Source: Peribacillus simplex (lineage in GTDB: Bacteria > Bacillota > Bacilli > Bacillales > DSM-1321). From it: a stretch of 64,000 nt of DNA. Shown here in pieces: positions 42,823 to 51,860 of this stretch (the first letter of the stretch is position 1; every line of letters starts with the position of its first letter). Location of the stretch: NCBI RefSeq assembly GCF_030123325.1, contig NZ_CP126106.1, positions 3,624,001 through 3,688,000 of the forward strand, written 5' to 3'. A program made the translations under genes and the position numbers. The notes beneath the pieces are model-generated. The model saw only the letters and a program-made list of their open reading frames with translations. It was not told the DNA's origin and searched no databases.

Positions 42823-43935
42823 TTAAAGCAGCGAATCAGAAGGTGCCTCAACTTCATTCAAAAAAGTTTTAATAGCATTAATCATTCCTTCATTTTCTTC
42901 AGTGGAACCAATCGTTACCCTCAGGCTGTTAGGAAAACCGAAAGATTTCCCCGACCTTGCGATGTACCCGCGCTCAAGCAAATATTGGAACACCACATCG
43001 GCATCCTGTTTAAAATGGATAAAGATGAAATTACCTTGTGACGGGTAATACGCTAAATTTTCCTTATTGCAAAATTCATAGTACCGCTTGAGCCCTTTTT
43101 GATTTTCTTCCTTGCATTTTTCAATGAAGGCTTGATCTTCCAAGGCGACGATAGCTATATTCTGTGCGAATGTGTTCACATTGAATGGTTCCCGGGATGG
43201 ATCTAGTTTCTGAATAATATCTTCATCCGCCAAACCGTACCCTACCCTAAAACTGGCAAGTCCATAAATTTTTGAGAATGTCCGGAGTATGATCAAATTT
43301 TTATATTTATTAATCCATTGATTCGTTCTCGGGTAATCCTCAGCTGTTGCATATTCACAATAAGCTTCATCCAAAACGATAAGAACATCTTCAGGCACTT
43401 TTTCGATGAACGATACTAAGTCCTGTTCCGAAATGTATTTACCAGTCGGATTATTTGGTGTACAAAGCCAGACGACCGCTGTTTTTTCATCTATTGCTTT
43501 AATCATTCCTTCTAGATCATGAGCACCGTCAACATGAGGAACTTCCCTGATTTCCGCACCTTCTAACGTGGCATTATGGCGATACTGCGAAAAAGTGCCT
43601 GTTGCCATGACCGTATTCTTTCCAGCCCCCAATAGACTCCTCGAGATGATTTGAATGTTCTCATCAGATCCATTTCCAAAAATAAGCTGAGTTTCTTTCA
43701 CACCTGTATGTTTTGCAACAGCTTCCCTAAGCATCGTTGCATATCCATCCGGATAAATGGCAAACGAATGGGTTGAATTCCTAACGGATTCCTTGACCTT
43801 TTCCGAACAGCCAAAAGGATTTTCATTTGAAGCTAATTTCGTGATTTTTTCCAGCCCGTATAATTTTTTCACTTCATCAGTGGATTTTCCCGGTTGATAA
43901 GACTTCAAGGAAAGGACCGCTTCATTCCATTTCAT
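42823..43935 (-). CDS. hisC: Histidinol-phosphate aminotransferase
   Basis: A 370-residue PLP enzyme serving histidine and, in Bacillus, also aromatic amino acid transamination. It has KLASNENPFGCS, TPNNPTGKYI, VLDEAYCEYATAED and the Schiff-base Lys in RTFSKIYGLASFRVGYG. ATG 43935 follows AGGTG; the frame is open to 43962. In B. subtilis the trp operon precedes it, but here aroH is 82 bp upstream. Confidence 0.94.
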   Translation of the reverse strand: MKWNEAVLSLKSYQPGKSTDEVKKLYGLEKITKLASNENPFGCSEKVKESVRNSTHSFAIYPDGYATMLREAVAKHTGVKETQLIFGNGSDENIQIISRSLLGAGKNTVMATGTFSQYRHNATLEGAEIREVPHVDGAHDLEGMIKAIDEKTAVVWLCTPNNPTGKYISEQDLVSFIEKVPEDVLIVLDEAYCEYATAEDYPRTNQWINKYKNLIILRTFSKIYGLASFRVGYGLADEDIIQKLDPSREPFNVNTFAQNIAIVALEDQAFIEKCKEENQKGLKRYYEFCNKENLAYYPSQGNFIFIHFKQDADVVFQYLLERGYIARSGKSFGFPNSLRVTIGSTEENEGMINAIKTFLNEVEAPSDSLL

Positions 43936-44017
43936 GTCAATCACCTCTATATTTTTTATCACTTTAAAGTAAGAAAGTGTGAGAATAGTATATCATATTC
44001 ATAGATTTAAAATCATC

Positions 44018-44386
44018 TTATATCTGCTTTGTCAAATCTGGCCGTAATACCGTAGCACCTGCCTGGTATACATGATGTATCTCTTTTTGAGATTTCGTCG
44101 TATTTACGTGGATCATGACCCGGATGCAAAATGGCAAGGAATTGCTCACCGGTATTTCTTTCATGCATGTAACCGGTACATAAGTCCAGCCTTCGAATTT
44201 CCTCAAGGCTTTGGCAGGGAAGACAGAACGAATCTCTTCCGTAGCAGAAAAAAATACAGAAGCTACCATATCGGGATCAATCTCGTTGACCTGAATGATC
44301 TCTGCCATCAACTTTTCGACAGCTGAAATCACTTCCATTTCTGTGTCTCTCTCTACTGTAGTGGCACCCCTTATTCCTCTTATCAC
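44018..44386 (-). CDS. aroH: Chorismate mutase, AroH type
   Basis: A 122-residue monofunctional trimeric chorismate mutase, with MIRGIRGATTVERD (active-site Arg7), SVFFSATEEIRSVFPAKALR and IRVMIHVNTTK (late Arg). It converts chorismate to prephenate for Phe/Tyr. GTG start at 44386, with GGGGG seven bases upstream. Between aroB and hisC. Confidence 0.95.
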   Translation of the reverse strand: MIRGIRGATTVERDTEMEVISAVEKLMAEIIQVNEIDPDMVASVFFSATEEIRSVFPAKALRKFEGWTYVPVTCMKEIPVSNSLPFCIRVMIHVNTTKSQKEIHHVYQAGATVLRPDLTKQI

Positions 44387-44410
44387 ACATAGTCCCCCTT
44401 CTTCAGAACT

Positions 44411-45490
44411 CTATATCATATCCGCCATTTCCTCTATCAGCTCAGAGTCGGCTATATCCATTAATAGCGGTGACCCCACTTCGTTTAGGAGAACAAAGGT
44501 AGCTGCATCATTGACCGATTTTTTGTCTGTTTTCATTAAATCAAGTAGCAACGCATGTTCAAGTCGGGTTGGAATGGTTATTTGATAACCTAAAGAAGAA
44601 ATCCAGTCAATAAACTCATCTAGTTTAAAATCGAGATCCACTTTCTTTCTGCTTAATTTAAGCGCATAGACCATCCCGATTAAAATTGATTCCCCATGCG
44701 TAAAGTTTCCGTATCCCATTGAACTTTCCACTGCATGTCCAAGCGTATGACCAAAATTCAAGAAGGCACGGATGCCATTTTCCTTCTCATCCTCTTCGAC
44801 AATTTTAGCTTTAATGCCAATTCCTTTTGTAATCATTGTCAGGAATTGCTCATCCGTTATATCATTCAAATCAACAATATTCGACTTTAACCATAGATAA
44901 AACTCATTATCTGCTATCAAGGAATGTTTAATGACTTCCGCAAAACCTGACCTTAATTCTCTAAGAGGCAGAGTTTTAAGAAATTCAAGATCATAAATGA
45001 CAGCTTCAGGCTGATGAAAGGCCCCAATCATATTTTTCCCCAGCGGGTGATTGATGGCAACCTTGCCGCCCACTGCACTATCGTGGGCGAGCAAAGTCGT
45101 CGGAACCTGTATAAATGGAATCCCTCTCATAAAAGTGGCCGCAACGAATCCAGCCAAGTCACCGACTGCACCACCGCCAAGGGCGATGATCAATGACTTT
45201 CGATTAATCTGATGGGATAAGCAGAAGCTTTGGCATTCATAAAACACATCGAAAGTTTTAGCATGCTCCCCTTCCGGCACTACATGATGCAGGACCGGTT
45301 TTCCGGTCTGGATGAGGGCGTTTTTCACAGTCTCCAAATGAAGTGCCGCCACTTTCTCATCAGTTATGATCAGAATCTTGTTTAGATGATTTAACTCATG
45401 TGTTATTAATTCTGGCAATTCATTTATTGCCTTCTTGCCAATTAAAACCGGATATTGCTTGGAAGCCGTTTTTATTTGGATGGATTCCAT
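44411..45490 (-). CDS. aroB: 3-dehydroquinate synthase
   Basis: A 359-residue NAD- and metal-dependent enzyme, the second shikimate-pathway step. It has PEGEHAKTFDVF, GGGAVGDLAGFVAATFMRGI, PTTLLAHDSAVGGKVAINHPLGKN, and the zinc-site FLNFGHTLGHAVESS. It starts 3 bp after aroC. Confidence 0.95.
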   Translation of the reverse strand: MESIQIKTASKQYPVLIGKKAINELPELITHELNHLNKILIITDEKVAALHLETVKNALIQTGKPVLHHVVPEGEHAKTFDVFYECQSFCLSHQINRKSLIIALGGGAVGDLAGFVAATFMRGIPFIQVPTTLLAHDSAVGGKVAINHPLGKNMIGAFHQPEAVIYDLEFLKTLPLRELRSGFAEVIKHSLIADNEFYLWLKSNIVDLNDITDEQFLTMITKGIGIKAKIVEEDEKENGIRAFLNFGHTLGHAVESSMGYGNFTHGESILIGMVYALKLSRKKVDLDFKLDEFIDWISSLGYQITIPTRLEHALLLDLMKTDKKSVNDAATFVLLNEVGSPLLMDIADSELIEEMADMI

Positions 45491-45493
45491 GAT

Positions 45494-46666
45494 TTAAAAC
45501 CCCTTTACTTCTTCCCGATATGATCTCATGTATTCCGCTAATTGCTCATACCGATCTGAAGGGAATTGATCAACGATGGCAGCCGCCAGCTCCCATGCCA
45601 CTACCGCTTCAGCAACTACTGCTGCTGCAGGAACCGCACAGCTATCGGAACGTTCAACACTTGCTTCAAACACTTCCTTAGTATCAATATCAACACTTTT
45701 CAATGGTTTATATAAAGTCGGGATCGGCTTCATCACACCGCGTACAACTATCGGCATTCCAGTTGTCATACCGCCTTCAAAACCGCCAAGGCGATTGGTT
45801 TTCCGGTAATAACCCTGATCTTCGTCCCAGGCGATTTCGTCATGGACATCACTGCCGAATAGATGGGCCGCTTCAAAGCCAAGACCTATTTCGACACCTT
45901 TAAATGCATTGATGCTCATTATCGCTGCGGCTAGTTTTGCATCAAGCTTACGGTCATAATGCACATAACTTCCCACACCCACCGGCATTCCTTCTACAAT
46001 GACTTCAACGATTCCGCCGATGGAATCTCCTTTTTGTTTCGCTTCATCAATTGCATCCTTCATCTGCTGTTCCACATTTTTGTCAAAACATCTAACAGAA
46101 GATTCTTCCGTTACTTGTTGCAATTGCTGAATCGTTTCGTATTTTGGCGGTTCTGCCTTCACTCCGCCAATTTCCAAAACATGCGATGCCACTTCTATCC
46201 CCAATAATGACAATAGCTTTTTAGCGACAGAACCTGCTGCCACCCTTACTGTCGTTTCACGGGCTGAAGAGCGTTCCAGAACATTTCTCAAATCGCGGTG
46301 CCCATATTTAATCCCGCCGTTCAAGTCGGCATGACCAGGACGAGGCCGGGTGATTTTACGTTTAATTTCTTCAGCTTCCTCTTCTGAAAGCCCTTCACTT
46401 CCCATAATCTTTGTCCAATGCTTCCAGTCATCGTTCTCAACCACCAAAGCAACCGGTGAACCGAGTGTGTAGCCATGTCGGATTCCCGAAGAAATAAATG
46501 CCTGATCTTTCTCGATCTGCATCCTTCTTCCACGTCCATGCCCTTTTTGCCGGCGCCCTAATTCTTGATTAATATCCTCATTCGAAATCGGCATTCCTGC
46601 CGGTAATCCTTCAATGATAGTAGTCAGTTGCGGACCATGTGATTCTCCCGCTGTTAAATATCTCAT
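45494..46666 (-). CDS. aroC: Chorismate synthase
   Basis: A 390-residue FMNH2-requiring enzyme making chorismate from EPSP. It has RYLTAGESHGPQLTTIIEGL, LGRRQKGHGRGRRMQIE, RPRPGHADLNGGIKYGHRDLRNVLERSSAR, and VGLGFEAAHLFGS-like IGLGFEAAHLFGSDVHDE. ATG 46666 follows GGGGG; named aroF in B. subtilis. First gene of its operon. No cheR gene lies between it and ndk. Confidence 0.95.
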   Translation of the reverse strand: MRYLTAGESHGPQLTTIIEGLPAGMPISNEDINQELGRRQKGHGRGRRMQIEKDQAFISSGIRHGYTLGSPVALVVENDDWKHWTKIMGSEGLSEEEAEEIKRKITRPRPGHADLNGGIKYGHRDLRNVLERSSARETTVRVAAGSVAKKLLSLLGIEVASHVLEIGGVKAEPPKYETIQQLQQVTEESSVRCFDKNVEQQMKDAIDEAKQKGDSIGGIVEVIVEGMPVGVGSYVHYDRKLDAKLAAAIMSINAFKGVEIGLGFEAAHLFGSDVHDEIAWDEDQGYYRKTNRLGGFEGGMTTGMPIVVRGVMKPIPTLYKPLKSVDIDTKEVFEASVERSDSCAVPAAAVVAEAVVAWELAAAIVDQFPSDRYEQLAEYMRSYREEVKGF

Positions 46667-47052
46667 CTTCCAGCCCCCTTTTAGCACTTTAAAGTGTATA
46701 TGTATCAATATACCACAATTTTATGAAATGTGGGTATATGTAAAACGTAAAAACCATATTGTTTGAATTTAATCACTTTTCATTCTATTTTACAAGTACT
46801 TAAACATTTTCGATATAGTTTAATCTTTCAAATTTGAGTTTTACTTGATTGCCTTTACACGACAAACGAAAAGGGACTGAATTCTCATGTACAGAATCAG
46901 TCCCTTTTTATCCAAAGTATTTACTTTTTCTTATAAAAAAATGTGTCGACCGTTTCAAATTGATATTTTCCTGGGGTGAATCGGAGAGTGCCATATTTTC
47001 TTTAAAGTAAAATAATCCCTTACCTTGCCGAAAAACTAAAAAAGCAATACAA
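46667..47052. other. Intergenic region aroC-ndk with an extra terminator
   Basis: No credible gene. It contains a strong hairpin at 46869-46908 (AAAAGGGACTGA paired with TCAGTCCCTTTT) and AT-rich sequence on both sides, where the aroC promoter should lie. A second terminator follows at 47053-47096. B. subtilis has cheR at this position. Confidence 0.5.
46869..46908. terminator. Strong bidirectional hairpin terminator
   Basis: A 12-bp stem AAAAGGGACTGA/TCAGTCCCTTTT plus an inner TTC/GAA pairing, with T5 on the plus strand. No gene ends directly at it. Confidence 0.7.
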
Positions 47053-47096
47053 AAAAAGCGGGTTCCATCGCATTATGACGATGGAACCCGCTTTTT
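47053..47096. terminator. Terminator of ndk
   Basis: An 18-bp perfect stem (47053-47070 with 47079-47096) containing GCGGGTTCCATCG, 8-nt loop, A/T ends; 18 bp past the ndk stop. Confidence 0.92.
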
Positions 47097-47114
47097 ATAG
47101 AGTGATCGTATTAA

Positions 47115-47561
47115 TTAATAAACCCACTCGCTTACAAGTTTAGAATACTCAACAATTTCTTCCTCTTTGAAGAATAAACCGATTTCACGTACAGCGCTTT
47201 CAGCTGAATCAGATCCGTGAATGATGTTTTTGCCGACAGTTACGGCAAAATCGCCACGAATTGTTGCTGCTGCTGCATCTTTAGGGTTAGTCGCACCCAT
47301 CATTTGACGTGCAGTAGCGATTACGTTTTCACCTTCCCAAACCATTGCGAAGACAGGACCTGAAGTAATGAAGTCCACTAATTCGCCAAAGAATGGACGT
47401 TCTTTGTGCTCGCCATAATGTTGCTCGGCCAATTCTTGAGAAATTACCATCAATTTTGCTCCTGCAAGAAGGAAGCCTTTCTTTTCAAAACGGGAAACGA
47501 TTTCACCGATTAGATTGCGTTGAACGCCGTCAGGCTTAACCATTAAAAATGTTCTTTCCAT
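47115..47561 (-). CDS. ndk: Nucleoside diphosphate kinase
   Basis: A 148-residue enzyme equilibrating NTP pools. It has MVKPDGVQRNLIGEIVSRFE, RPFFGELVDFITSGPVFAMVWEG and the phospho-His in KNIIHGSDSAESA. ATG 47561 is chosen since AGGAG lies eight bases upstream and the family starts MERTF. Ends in a strong terminator; downstream of hepT. Confidence 0.96.
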   Translation of the reverse strand: MERTFLMVKPDGVQRNLIGEIVSRFEKKGFLLAGAKLMVISQELAEQHYGEHKERPFFGELVDFITSGPVFAMVWEGENVIATARQMMGATNPKDAAAATIRGDFAVTVGKNIIHGSDSAESAVREIGLFFKEEEIVEYSKLVSEWVY

Positions 47562-47657
47562 GAATGTCACTCCTAATATGTATCATTGTTATTTGCCTAT
47601 ATAAGGCAATACTTTTAGAATATTACCATTGTTTGATGAGTTTCGCAACTCCCATTA

Positions 47658-48620
47658 TCAAAACTTTCTTTTTCCGATATTTTTCGCGATATCCGATAAA
47701 GTTTTTCTAGCTTTAATGGCAGGAAGGCCTTTCAATTCAGTAAAAGCCTTTTCTAAATACATATCACTGATTCTCGCTGCCTGTTCAATGGCACCGGAAG
47801 TTTTTATCGCATTGATTATATGGGACATTTCGTCTTTTGGCGTATCTTCCCGAACCGTTTCGATAAGCTTTTTTAACTTCGGATCTTCCATAGCAATCAA
47901 AACGGGCAAAGTGATATTACCCTGAATCAAATCACTGCCGGCTGGTTTCCCTAGCTCTTCTTCCGAAGCCGTAAAATCCAATATATCATCGGTGATTTGA
48001 TAGGACATACCGACATAATATCCGAATTTAAATAGCTTTTGATGAACCTTTTCTTCAACACCTGCTGAAATGGCTCCCAACTGGCAGCTGGATGCAATGA
48101 GCAATGCCGTTTTCCGCTTGATCCTTCTAAAGTATATCCGCCAATTCTGTTCGAAATTGTACTTATCTTTTATTTGTTCAATTTCCCCAAGACATAGTTC
48201 AACCATAGTATCTGCGAGAATTTGATGCGCAAGCGGAGACTCGATAACCGCCATCATTTCCAGTGCACGAGCAAAAATGAAGTCGCCTGTATACATGGCG
48301 ACACGATTATCCCATTTTGACTTAATGGTAGCCGATCCCCTGCGTAAATCCGCATCATCCACAACATCATCATGTACAAGGGAGGCCGTATGGATGAGTT
48401 CCAAAGTCGCTGCGACATGCTTTACGACATGAATATCATAGTTGCCAAACTTCGCACCCAATAGGACGAATACCGGACGGATCCGTTTTCCACCGGATTG
48501 CAGTAAATGCAGGGAAGCTTCCCTTAAAACCGTGGAATCCGCTTCAATTGCGGCTTCCAGTTCTTTTTCTATTAATTGCAAATCTGCATTCAAAAATGAA
48601 TACATCATTTTAAATTTCAT
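47658..48620 (-). CDS. hepT: Heptaprenyl diphosphate synthase component II
   Basis: A 320-residue trans-prenyltransferase, the catalytic subunit that makes the C35 side chain of menaquinone-7. The two aspartate-rich motifs are SLVHDDVVDDADLRRG and ITDDILDFTASEEELGKP; LLQSGGKRIRPVFVLL binds IPP. ATG 48620 follows GGGTGG; GTG at 48629 is in frame. With hepS and menG, as in B. subtilis. Confidence 0.95.
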   Translation of the reverse strand: MKFKMMYSFLNADLQLIEKELEAAIEADSTVLREASLHLLQSGGKRIRPVFVLLGAKFGNYDIHVVKHVAATLELIHTASLVHDDVVDDADLRRGSATIKSKWDNRVAMYTGDFIFARALEMMAVIESPLAHQILADTMVELCLGEIEQIKDKYNFEQNWRIYFRRIKRKTALLIASSCQLGAISAGVEEKVHQKLFKFGYYVGMSYQITDDILDFTASEEELGKPAGSDLIQGNITLPVLIAMEDPKLKKLIETVREDTPKDEMSHIINAIKTSGAIEQAARISDMYLEKAFTELKGLPAIKARKTLSDIAKNIGKRKF

Positions 48621-48654
48621 ACATTCCACCCAGCTTTGTCCATTGCTATTCTGC

Positions 48655-49365
48655 TTATTTTGAAGGCTTGTACCCGAAATGTGTTGCTGCTACCCCACCG
48701 AAATGGGCCTTATAACTGACATTTACCATTCCTGCCTGCTTAAACATGTTTTCAAGCTTTTTCATGCCTGGGAAATCCCGGGCTGATTCCTGCAGCCATG
48801 AGTATTCACTATAGCTTTTTGCGAATAATTTGCCGAACATGGGCATAATGAAACGGAAATAAAAATAATAGCCCTGTTTAAAGCCTAGCATCGTTGGCTG
48901 TGATGTATCCAGGCAAACGACCATTCCACCCGGCTTGGCTACACGGTTTAACTCTTTAAGCACTTTCATGTAATCAGGTACATTCCGCAACCCGAAACCG
49001 ATCGTGACATAGTCAAAGCTATTATCCTCAAAAGGAAGTTCCATTGCATTCCCATGCATTAAGGACACTTGATCTAGATTGAGTTCATTCACCTTTTGTT
49101 CGCCGATTTTCAGCATGTTCTTACTAAAATCCAGACCAACAACCTTTCCTTCCGGTCCTACTTCATTAGCAAGGGCAATGGTCCAGTCCGCTGTTCCACA
49201 GCATACATCCAGTGCATGGGCGCCTTTTGGGACATTCATGATGGCCATTGTAGCCTTCCGCCATTTAAGATGCTGTTTAAAGCTGATGAGGGAATTCATC
49301 TTGTCATAATTTCCGTAGATCTTTTCAAAGACATGATGAACTTTTTGCTCTTTAGACTGCTCCAT
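48655..49365 (-). CDS. menG: Demethylmenaquinone methyltransferase
   Basis: A 236-residue SAM-dependent C-methyltransferase, the last menaquinone step (UbiE family; also menH in B. subtilis). It has YDKMNSLISFKQHLKWRK, the SAM loop ALDVCCGTADWTIALA, and FDYVTIGFGLRNVPD. Between hepS (3 bp) and hepT (34 bp). Confidence 0.95.
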   Translation of the reverse strand: MEQSKEQKVHHVFEKIYGNYDKMNSLISFKQHLKWRKATMAIMNVPKGAHALDVCCGTADWTIALANEVGPEGKVVGLDFSKNMLKIGEQKVNELNLDQVSLMHGNAMELPFEDNSFDYVTIGFGLRNVPDYMKVLKELNRVAKPGGMVVCLDTSQPTMLGFKQGYYFYFRFIMPMFGKLFAKSYSEYSWLQESARDFPGMKKLENMFKQAGMVNVSYKAHFGGVAATHFGYKPSK

Positions 49366-49368
49366 GAT

Positions 49369-50199
49369 TCACCCTTCTTTCACATATGAATTTGCTATAC
49401 TTTCTGTTTGTTCCAAGATGGCCTTCACTCTTTCCAGTAGCTCATCATCCAACTTTGCAAGCTTCCGCATCGAGCGCTCTACGGATTGCCTGGCATCCCA
49501 CAGGCACTTGTCGAATTGGGTTCGTACCTGTTCTTCTTTTTCCGAAATGGGAACTTCCCCACCAATCGAATCATCAAAAGACATTTCCCTCAGGACATCA
49601 AAAACTATCGATTGTCCCGACTTCATATAACTGCACTTCTCGGCATGCAACCGTTTTAGAAGCAGCAGATCTTCCGATATTTCCATCCAGGCAGGCTCAC
49701 TGTAGTAATCCCCCAGTTTATGAATCAGCGAAGCCTCGATCGCTTTAATCGTCATTAAAAGCGTTGGTACATCATCAATGGACCCTTGTTGGTAAAGGAT
49801 GATTTTATTATCATTTATTTTTTTTATCGCGCTTGAAAGTATACGGATCATATCAACGTTACCTACACTGGCAAGCCCTTGATAATATAAGCCGCTATAG
49901 TAATCACCGGCAAGCACTTGCAATTGACGATTTTTCAATACTTCGGGCGACTCGATCCCTTCACCCGAATTCGAGACGATTTCATGGGTATCCAGAGCAA
50001 TTTGCACTAACATGGTTGAAATGATATATTGATTCCGTTTTTCGCTTGTAACGTCCAAATCGTTAAACAATCCCCAAAGCAATAACAGTTTATCTTCGTC
50101 CAAGCTTGGCTTTTGTATATACTTCAATAAATATGGATGTTGAGCTTTCGTTTCTATTAATCGTTTTAATTGCCTTATGTCGTCCGTTATGTTTAACAA
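49369..50199 (-). CDS. hepS: Heptaprenyl diphosphate synthase component I
   Basis: A 276-residue regulatory partner of HepT lacking aspartate-rich motifs. It has YIQKPSLDEDKLLLLWGLF, QIALDTHEIVSN and LQVLAGDYYSGLYYQGLA as in Bacillus HepS. Translation probably starts at TTG 50199, with AAGGGTG eight bases upstream. 248 bp separate it from mtrB; this gap includes an AT-rich stretch likely to hold a promoter. Confidence 0.9.
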   Translation of the reverse strand: MLNITDDIRQLKRLIETKAQHPYLLKYIQKPSLDEDKLLLLWGLFNDLDVTSEKRNQYIISTMLVQIALDTHEIVSNSGEGIESPEVLKNRQLQVLAGDYYSGLYYQGLASVGNVDMIRILSSAIKKINDNKIILYQQGSIDDVPTLLMTIKAIEASLIHKLGDYYSEPAWMEISEDLLLLKRLHAEKCSYMKSGQSIVFDVLREMSFDDSIGGEVPISEKEEQVRTQFDKCLWDARQSVERSMRKLAKLDDELLERVKAILEQTESIANSYVKEG

Positions 50200-50447
50200 T
50201 TGAGATCACCCTTGCATCCCCGAAAGATAATTTTTTTCATACATATTGGTTTCTGTCTGTGTAAAATACACATTATTATACCATAAAAACAATCAGATGA
50301 AATGGTCAACGTTTATAAAATGAAACTTCCAAAAGTAAGGAAACCATCGTCTTTTGCTCTTCAAAAAAATGGATGCGGGAAATTTACAGCTTGTTAAACC
50401 CGATATCAGATGATTGATTTACCAATTAACCAAGCATTGAGAAGCTA

Positions 50448-50696
50448 TCATTTGTCAGGAGAATTCTTTTTGGAATCACTTTCTATCTCTCCGAATGGAG
50501 TATAGACCTTTGCATGGCCCCTGATTTTAATTGCCGAGGTATGTTCCGTGAATTGTGCGATCATCACTTCTCCTGAGTCAAGTTTTTCGGAGTGATGAAA
50601 CTTGGTGTCCGTTCCCCTTGTCAACCCGATGACATTCACACTATCCTCAATGGCTTTGATTACGACAAAATCATTCAGAATCTTTTTTTCATTCAT
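50448..50696 (-). CDS. mtrB: Tryptophan RNA-binding attenuation protein (TRAP)
   Basis: An 82-residue protein forming the 11-mer TRAP ring, which binds GAG/UAG repeats in trp leader RNA with tryptophan. The core DFVVIKAIEDSVNVIGLTRGTDTKFHHSEKL and EVMIAQFTEHTSAIKIRGHA includes the RNA-contacting Lys/Lys/Arg residues. Slightly longer C-terminus than the B. subtilis form. It follows folE by 20 bp. The trp operon itself is absent from its usual place in this window. Confidence 0.95.
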   Translation of the reverse strand: MNEKKILNDFVVIKAIEDSVNVIGLTRGTDTKFHHSEKLDSGEVMIAQFTEHTSAIKIRGHAKVYTPFGEIESDSKKNSPDK

Positions 50697-50716
50697 TTTT
50701 TCCTGCCCCCATGTCC

Positions 50717-51283
50717 TTAGTCTTTAATGAATGCCAGCACTTCAGCTCTAGTACGGTGATCTTTCGCAAACGTTCCCCTTACAGCTGAAGTCACCGTTTT
50801 AGATCCTGGTTTTTTTACACCACGCATGGTCATGCACATATGTTCAGCCTCTACTACAACCATTACACCATGAGGCTCAAGCTTTTCCATTATCGAGTCA
50901 GCAACTGTAGAAGTGATGCGCTCTTGAAGTTGCGGACGCTTCGATACAGCCTCAACCGCCCGTGCCAATTTACTTAAGCCAGTCACTTTTCCGTTTTTCG
51001 GAATATATGCTACATGGGCTTTCCCGTAAAAAGGGACTAAATGATGTTCACATACTGAGTAAAACGGAATATCCTTTACAAGTACGAGTTCTTCATGGTC
51101 CTCTCCAAAAACAGTATCGAAATATTCCTTTGGATCTTGATTAAGTCCAGAAAAAATTTCCTCATACATTCTGGCTACACGGCTAGGAGTATCCAGCAGT
51201 CCTTCCCTCGTTGGGTCTTCCCCTACAGCCTCAAGAAGCATTTTAACCGCTTCCTCTAATTTTGCATGATCAACATTAGCCAT
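50717..51283 (-). CDS. folE: GTP cyclohydrolase I
   Basis: A 188-residue type I enzyme producing dihydroneopterin triphosphate for folate. Zinc ligands are in YSVCEHHLVPFYG and EAEHMCMTMRG; LSKLARAVEAVSKRPQLQER and GSKTVTSAVRGTF are typical. Called mtrA in B. subtilis, where it also precedes mtrB. The 304-bp gap to hbs holds only the hbs terminator and a weak 64-codon frame that I rejected. Confidence 0.96.
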   Translation of the reverse strand: MANVDHAKLEEAVKMLLEAVGEDPTREGLLDTPSRVARMYEEIFSGLNQDPKEYFDTVFGEDHEELVLVKDIPFYSVCEHHLVPFYGKAHVAYIPKNGKVTGLSKLARAVEAVSKRPQLQERITSTVADSIMEKLEPHGVMVVVEAEHMCMTMRGVKKPGSKTVTSAVRGTFAKDHRTRAEVLAFIKD

Positions 51284-51525
51284 TTTTGTACCTCCTAAAA
51301 AATCAATAATATTATGTATTCAGATAAAAAATCCAAGGCTTTGCACCCGGATATCCATAATTGCAATTTTAAAGCGACCCATTCCCCCATACATTGACGT
51401 CCTTTAAAGGCAATTTCGTCGGAAGTGGTATTAGGTTGGTCATTTCCTTGTGACGCATTTACCATCTGCAGCGTTTCGAAAATATTCACTGTCTTTTATA
51501 TTATCACAGATAGAAATTAAGAAGC

Positions 51526-51554
51526 AAAAAAAGGACCGCGTTTTCACGCGGCCC
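51526..51554 (-). terminator. Terminator of hbs
   Basis: Minus-strand GGGCCGCGT, 4-nt loop, ACGCGGTCC (one G-U type mismatch) followed by T7. Confidence 0.88.
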
Positions 51555-51587
51555 ATTTCGGTTAAGCACCCGTATGTAATGGTAGGA

Positions 51588-51860
51588 TTACTTCACTGCA
51601 TCTTTCAGCGCTTTACCGGGTTTGAAAGCTGGCACTTTGCTAGCTGCAATTTCGATTTCGTCACCAGTTTGTGGGTTACGGCCTTTACGAGCCGCACGTT
51701 CACGAACTTCAAAGTTACCAAAACCAATCAATTGGACTTTATCACCGTTTTTTAGAGCTTCTAAGATTGTATCAAAAACAGCATCAACAGCTTTTGTAGC
51801 GTCTTTCTTAGAAATTTCAGTTGCTGTAACAACTTCATTAATTAATTCTGTTTTGTTCAT
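51588..51860 (-). CDS. hbs: DNA-binding protein HU
   Basis: A 90-residue nucleoid protein, dimeric. It has MNKTELINEVVTATEISKKD, LIGFGNFEVRERAARKGRNP and the beta-arm PQTGDEIEIAASKVPAFKPG. ATG 51860 follows GGAGGTG; the 14-codon upstream extension is not translated. A long leader of roughly 195 nt precedes it. Confidence 0.96.
   Translation of the reverse strand: MNKTELINEVVTATEISKKDATKAVDAVFDTILEALKNGDKVQLIGFGNFEVRERAARKGRNPQTGDEIEIAASKVPAFKPGKALKDAVK

Noticed and set aside
51295..51489. 64-codon minus-strand frame between hbs and folE
   Set aside because: No ribosome site, no recognisable family, and its 5' end lies just beyond the hbs terminator; I could not support it as a gene.
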